From: Pirellulales bacterium
Lineage (GTDB): Bacteria; Planctomycetota; Planctomycetia; Pirellulales; Lacipirellulaceae
NCBI GenBank assembly: GCA_022448265.1
Contig: JAKVCC010000005.1
Span: forward strand, 1 to 64,000
Length of the DNA stretch: 64,000 nt
Reading direction: 5' to 3'
A program made the position numbers and the translations under genes. Under the pieces are notes generated by a model. That model searched no databases. It saw nothing but the letters and a program-made list of their open reading frames with translations, and was not told where the DNA came from. Positions 60,608 to 64,000 of the stretch are shown here, in pieces; the stretch's first letter is position 1, and the number at the start of each line of letters is the position of its first letter.

Positions 60608-62182
60608 GTGTTACCACGCTGGGTGCCAGTGTTTGGCAGAAGAATGGCAGTTGCCTGTGCGCACAGCGCAGCGCTGCTAGTAGCGCTCCAGGTATCGAGC
60701 GCGCAAAGCGATTTCAGTAGCGGCTCCTTTGCGCCACCGTCGACACTCGACGGCTATGTGCCACGCCAGGATTTGGATGTCCAATCCGCGCTGATCGATT
60801 TTTTGGGAAGCAGCAATATCGGGGGGGAGCCAAAAAAAGAAATCCAGGTGTCTCCCACAGCATCGCCGGGCGAGAAGTCCGGCAGTTCTCCTTTTCGCAA
60901 ATGGGTTGCCCCACAGCGGGGTGTGTTGATTCCAGGAAATCTTGCTCAGCCGCTGGAGATCAAGGCGGAAGAGGTTGCTCTGAGGCCGGGTGCGCGGCGC
61001 CGCGTATTGCGTGCAGCACCGCCAGCGAAGACGCGAGAATCGGAGCAGCTGTCCGCACCGTCACAAGGTGTCCCGGCCGCGCCGGCTGTCGACATTCCGG
61101 TGCCCCCCGTCGTGTCGCCGCGTGTCGCTCCCCCAACGGATTCTGACACGTTGCCGCCCTTGTCGCGTAGCCAGGAGAATTTGCGCAACAAAGTTCGCCG
61201 CGTTCTGACACACTATTACAAGCGTCCACTCAATACTCGGGATCGCAGTCCGTGGGAAGTCATGCACGCTATGTTGGCCTACGAGGTGCATAGCAAAGTG
61301 CTCCAAGGCGGGCCTCAAGGCGATCCCATCACGGCAGTTGGCTGGCTATGTTTCAACCAAGGCTGCAAGCGCCGGAGCCTGATGTACGTAAACGACCAGG
61401 GCAAGATCCGCGTACGCGTCGGACCGGCAATGCAAGGACATCGTGGCCAGTTGCTCGCGATGCTGGCCCAAGCGAAGGTGAGTAGAGAGTATCCCATGCG
61501 GATTGATGAGCAGGATTTCACCATCGCTGATCTCGTTCACATGGAGATGGAAACCTGCTATTCTCGGACCGAGCTGACATTCAAACTGATTGGCTTGATC
61601 CGTTATCTCGATACCAGCACGACATGGATGAACAACCAGGGGATGGAATGGAGTATTCCCCGGCTCATCTCCGAGGAGTTGCGGCAGCCAGTACGGGGAG
61701 CGGCCTGTGGTGGCACGCATCGCCTAGCTGGGTTGACTGTGGCTTACAAAACGCGCGAGCAGCGAGGCGAACCCGTTGACGGCGAATATCTGCGGGCCAA
61801 GAACTTCGTCCGGCGATATCAAAAATATGCTTATCGCTTGCAAAACAGCGACGGCAGTTTTAGCACCGAGTGGTTTCGCGGGAAAGGAGACGAGCAGGAC
61901 CTAGATCGCAATCTGAAGACCACCGGCCACTTGTTGGAATGGTTGCTGTACGCGGCGAGCGAGCGGGAACTACAGCATTGGCGAACCCGAAAAGCGGCCA
62001 ACTATTTGGCCAACATTTTGAACAACAACCGCTTCAAAGATTGGGAGGCAGGGCCGCTTGGGCACGCGATTCACGCCCTGCTGATCTACGATCGTCTGGT
62101 GTTTCAAGCTCATGACTCTCCTGAGACACGGCCGCTTTTCGCCAAATCGAAGTCGCGTGGTAGTACCAGTCGACAGCACTAA
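60608..62182 (+). CDS. Secreted hypothetical protein, possible alpha/alpha-toroid domain
   Basis: Signal peptide RRMAVACAHSAALLVALQVSSAQS; Pro-rich linker; C-terminal NLKTTGHLLEWLLYAASERELQHWRTRKAANYLANIL. Start uncertain. Confidence 0.65.
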   Translation: MLPRWVPVFGRRMAVACAHSAALLVALQVSSAQSDFSSGSFAPPSTLDGYVPRQDLDVQSALIDFLGSSNIGGEPKKEIQVSPTASPGEKSGSSPFRKWVAPQRGVLIPGNLAQPLEIKAEEVALRPGARRRVLRAAPPAKTRESEQLSAPSQGVPAAPAVDIPVPPVVSPRVAPPTDSDTLPPLSRSQENLRNKVRRVLTHYYKRPLNTRDRSPWEVMHAMLAYEVHSKVLQGGPQGDPITAVGWLCFNQGCKRRSLMYVNDQGKIRVRVGPAMQGHRGQLLAMLAQAKVSREYPMRIDEQDFTIADLVHMEMETCYSRTELTFKLIGLIRYLDTSTTWMNNQGMEWSIPRLISEELRQPVRGAACGGTHRLAGLTVAYKTREQRGEPVDGEYLRAKNFVRRYQKYAYRLQNSDGSFSTEWFRGKGDEQDLDRNLKTTGHLLEWLLYAASERELQHWRTRKAANYLANILNNNRFKDWEAGPLGHAIHALLIYDRLVFQAHDSPETRPLFAKSKSRGSTSRQH

Positions 62183-62449
62183 ATCCGGCCAGGCTGGGGG
62201 CCCGTCTTTTCCAAAATGCCGTTTCTTTCGAAGAATGGCTATCTTTTTCCAACGAACTACGGATGTAGGTAGTGCCGAGGTCTCCTTGAGCGTTTCTGGC
62301 TCATTTGGTGTTGTACGCGGCCAGTACCGACATTGAAATCCCCAGTGCGCCGCATTAAATTGCACGTGACGAGCGGGGTATTAGCGCATCTCTGGATCGT
62401 AGATCCACTGGTTTTGCGTATCGGACCACTTGGCTTATGCGGTAACCGA

Positions 62450-63391
62450 ATGGCGCCTTCGATCAAGTTTACAGACCAACTCGCAGCTTTTTGCAAGACG
62501 GCGGCGCAATTGGCCAAGCGGGAGGATGCCGATGCGCTGCTGTTCTTGTTAGAAGGCTCGACTGATTGGGGAAAACTTCGCGGCGCCACGGGACAACTTC
62601 ATGTCCTGGTGTCCAGCGACCGAACTCAGCACTTGGCGAAGGCGGAAGACTTCGGTTTTGATACGATTGAGCTCAATATCCCGGATAGTCCCGTTTACGA
62701 GCGGCTCACCCAGTCGCTCCTGGAGGCCGTTGCCGAAGACCTCATCGCCCCCGAGGCGTGTGTCGTTGCTCTCTACAGCGGGTTTGAAGTGGGCACCATC
62801 GATTCGATTAGCGTTATCCGTCTCGACGAACACTTGGGACGGCTGACCGTCCACGACCTCTGGCAGCTCGATACCAAAGTCCCTACCGAAACGCTGAAAA
62901 CCGCCGTGGACCTGGCGGTCGCCATTGGTCGTGAAGGCCGGGAAGGCAAGCCTGTGGGCACGCTTTTTGTAGTGGGCGAGCATCGCAGAGTGCTTAAGCA
63001 CTGCTACCCATTGGGCTTTGACCCGGTACGCGGCTACGGGGCGAACGAGCGGCAGCTCAAGGACGCGAAGGTACGTGAGTCGATCAAGGAGATTGCCCAA
63101 TTGGACGGAGCGCTCATTGTCGCAGCCGATGGAGCGGTGGCAGCTGCGTGCCAGTATGTTTCTGCGCCGGCTGCCGACATTTCACTCAGCAAGGGCCTTG
63201 GGGCGCGACACTGGGCTGCCGCGGCCATCAGTCGTGCCACCAAGGCAATTGCCATCAGTGTGAGTGAGTCCAACGGCACGGTGCGGTTGTTTCAAAACGG
63301 TGAAGTGATGCTCCGCATTGAACCGTTTCGCCGGGCTATGAAGTGGAAAGACTTTGAGTATGAGCCGCCGGCAGGCAAAGACAAAGACTAG
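62450..63391 (+). CDS. DisA_N-type diadenylate cyclase domain protein
   Basis: IAQLDGALIVAADGAVAAACQYV and LGARHWAAAAISRATKAIAISVSESNGTVRLFQNGEVM match the DAC domain DGA and RHxxA motifs. Confidence 0.85.
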   Translation: MAPSIKFTDQLAAFCKTAAQLAKREDADALLFLLEGSTDWGKLRGATGQLHVLVSSDRTQHLAKAEDFGFDTIELNIPDSPVYERLTQSLLEAVAEDLIAPEACVVALYSGFEVGTIDSISVIRLDEHLGRLTVHDLWQLDTKVPTETLKTAVDLAVAIGREGREGKPVGTLFVVGEHRRVLKHCYPLGFDPVRGYGANERQLKDAKVRESIKEIAQLDGALIVAADGAVAAACQYVSAPAADISLSKGLGARHWAAAAISRATKAIAISVSESNGTVRLFQNGEVMLRIEPFRRAMKWKDFEYEPPAGKDKD

Positions 63392-63625
63392 GGCCCAGAG
63401 ATCCATAGCCGGCTAGTGTCACGCCCAGAGCGGATGGGCCTAATGACGAATATGCTGTCTGCGCGCATTTCTACAGAAAATATGGGAATTGGAATGCGGT
63501 CAAATATGGCTACGACGAATCTTCCATAAAGCGGCTGCACAAGCCAATCAATTTCTAATACGATGGTTGCCAACACGTGACGTGAGCAACCGATCCAAAA
63601 TGATAATCAAAATGGAGTCCCGATT

Positions 63626-64000
63626 ATGTCCCCGAAAAGTTCATCAGCCATGCCCTCAGTTATGTTTGCAATGCTGAAAAACTGCTGGATGTGTCTCGCG
63701 ATCCTGCTCTCGCTAACCCTGCCCGTTATGGCGGAGGACGTGCCCCAGCCCGTGCGGATGGGTTGCGGAAACATGACCTTTGACACGGTGCCCGGCTGGG
63801 GGCTCCGTCCCAGTGGCGACTCCGCTTTGGGCTCAACCCACGGTGCGGTTGTTGTTGATAGGGCGGGCAATGTTTACACCAGCGCCCAGAAAGGAGTCGT
63901 TGTGTTTTCGCCTGAGGGTGTGGTGATCCACTCCTACTTGGGTAAAGACTACTCCGACATCCATGACATGGAGATCCGTGACGAAGAAGGGACTGAGTAC
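63626..64000 (+). CDS. Secreted beta-propeller/NHL-like protein, truncated by window end
   Basis: Signal peptide MLKNCWMCLAILLSLTLPVMAED; THGAVVVDRAGNVYTSAQKGVVVFSPEGVV; open to window end. Confidence 0.7.
   Translation, partial: MSPKSSSAMPSVMFAMLKNCWMCLAILLSLTLPVMAEDVPQPVRMGCGNMTFDTVPGWGLRPSGDSALGSTHGAVVVDRAGNVYTSAQKGVVVFSPEGVVIHSYLGKDYSDIHDMEIRDEEGTEY

Overview
The window reads as a chromosomal segment of a planctomycete (Pirellulales-like by gene content; this is inference, not computed). It holds about 45 supportable protein genes, one tRNA-Gly(CCC), several intrinsic terminators and a few small dispersed or tandem repeats. I see no transposase, prophage, CRISPR array or rRNA. Clear core genes are a double-length uvrA, smpB, larC, rimI, groES/groEL, uppP, xerC, rnhA, priA, nadD, a cob(I)alamin adenosyltransferase, amt-glnB-glnD, mutM, trpB-trpA and a diadenylate-cyclase-domain gene. 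Signal transduction is represented by an NtrC-type sigma54 regulator and two histidine kinases, one with a CxxCH haem motif. The observations most worth checking are: (1) smpB has no ATG/GTG/TTG start that gives a full-length protein, but has an ACG codon behind a GGAG Shine-Dalgarno; (2) a ketoacyl-synthase-fold protein has its Cys nucleophile and second catalytic His replaced (Asp/His/Asn); (3) a palindromic intergenic repeat of about 85-110 bp occurs at three and possibly four places; (4) a 19-nt CATCA...TGATG palindrome occurs behind GTAGCCATCA at two loci; (5) an unannotated zinc-ribbon gene appears split by a frameshift; (6) the tandem UvrA carries a C-terminal extension with an internally repeated domain. 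I found no convincing multi-gene novel defence or biosynthetic system.
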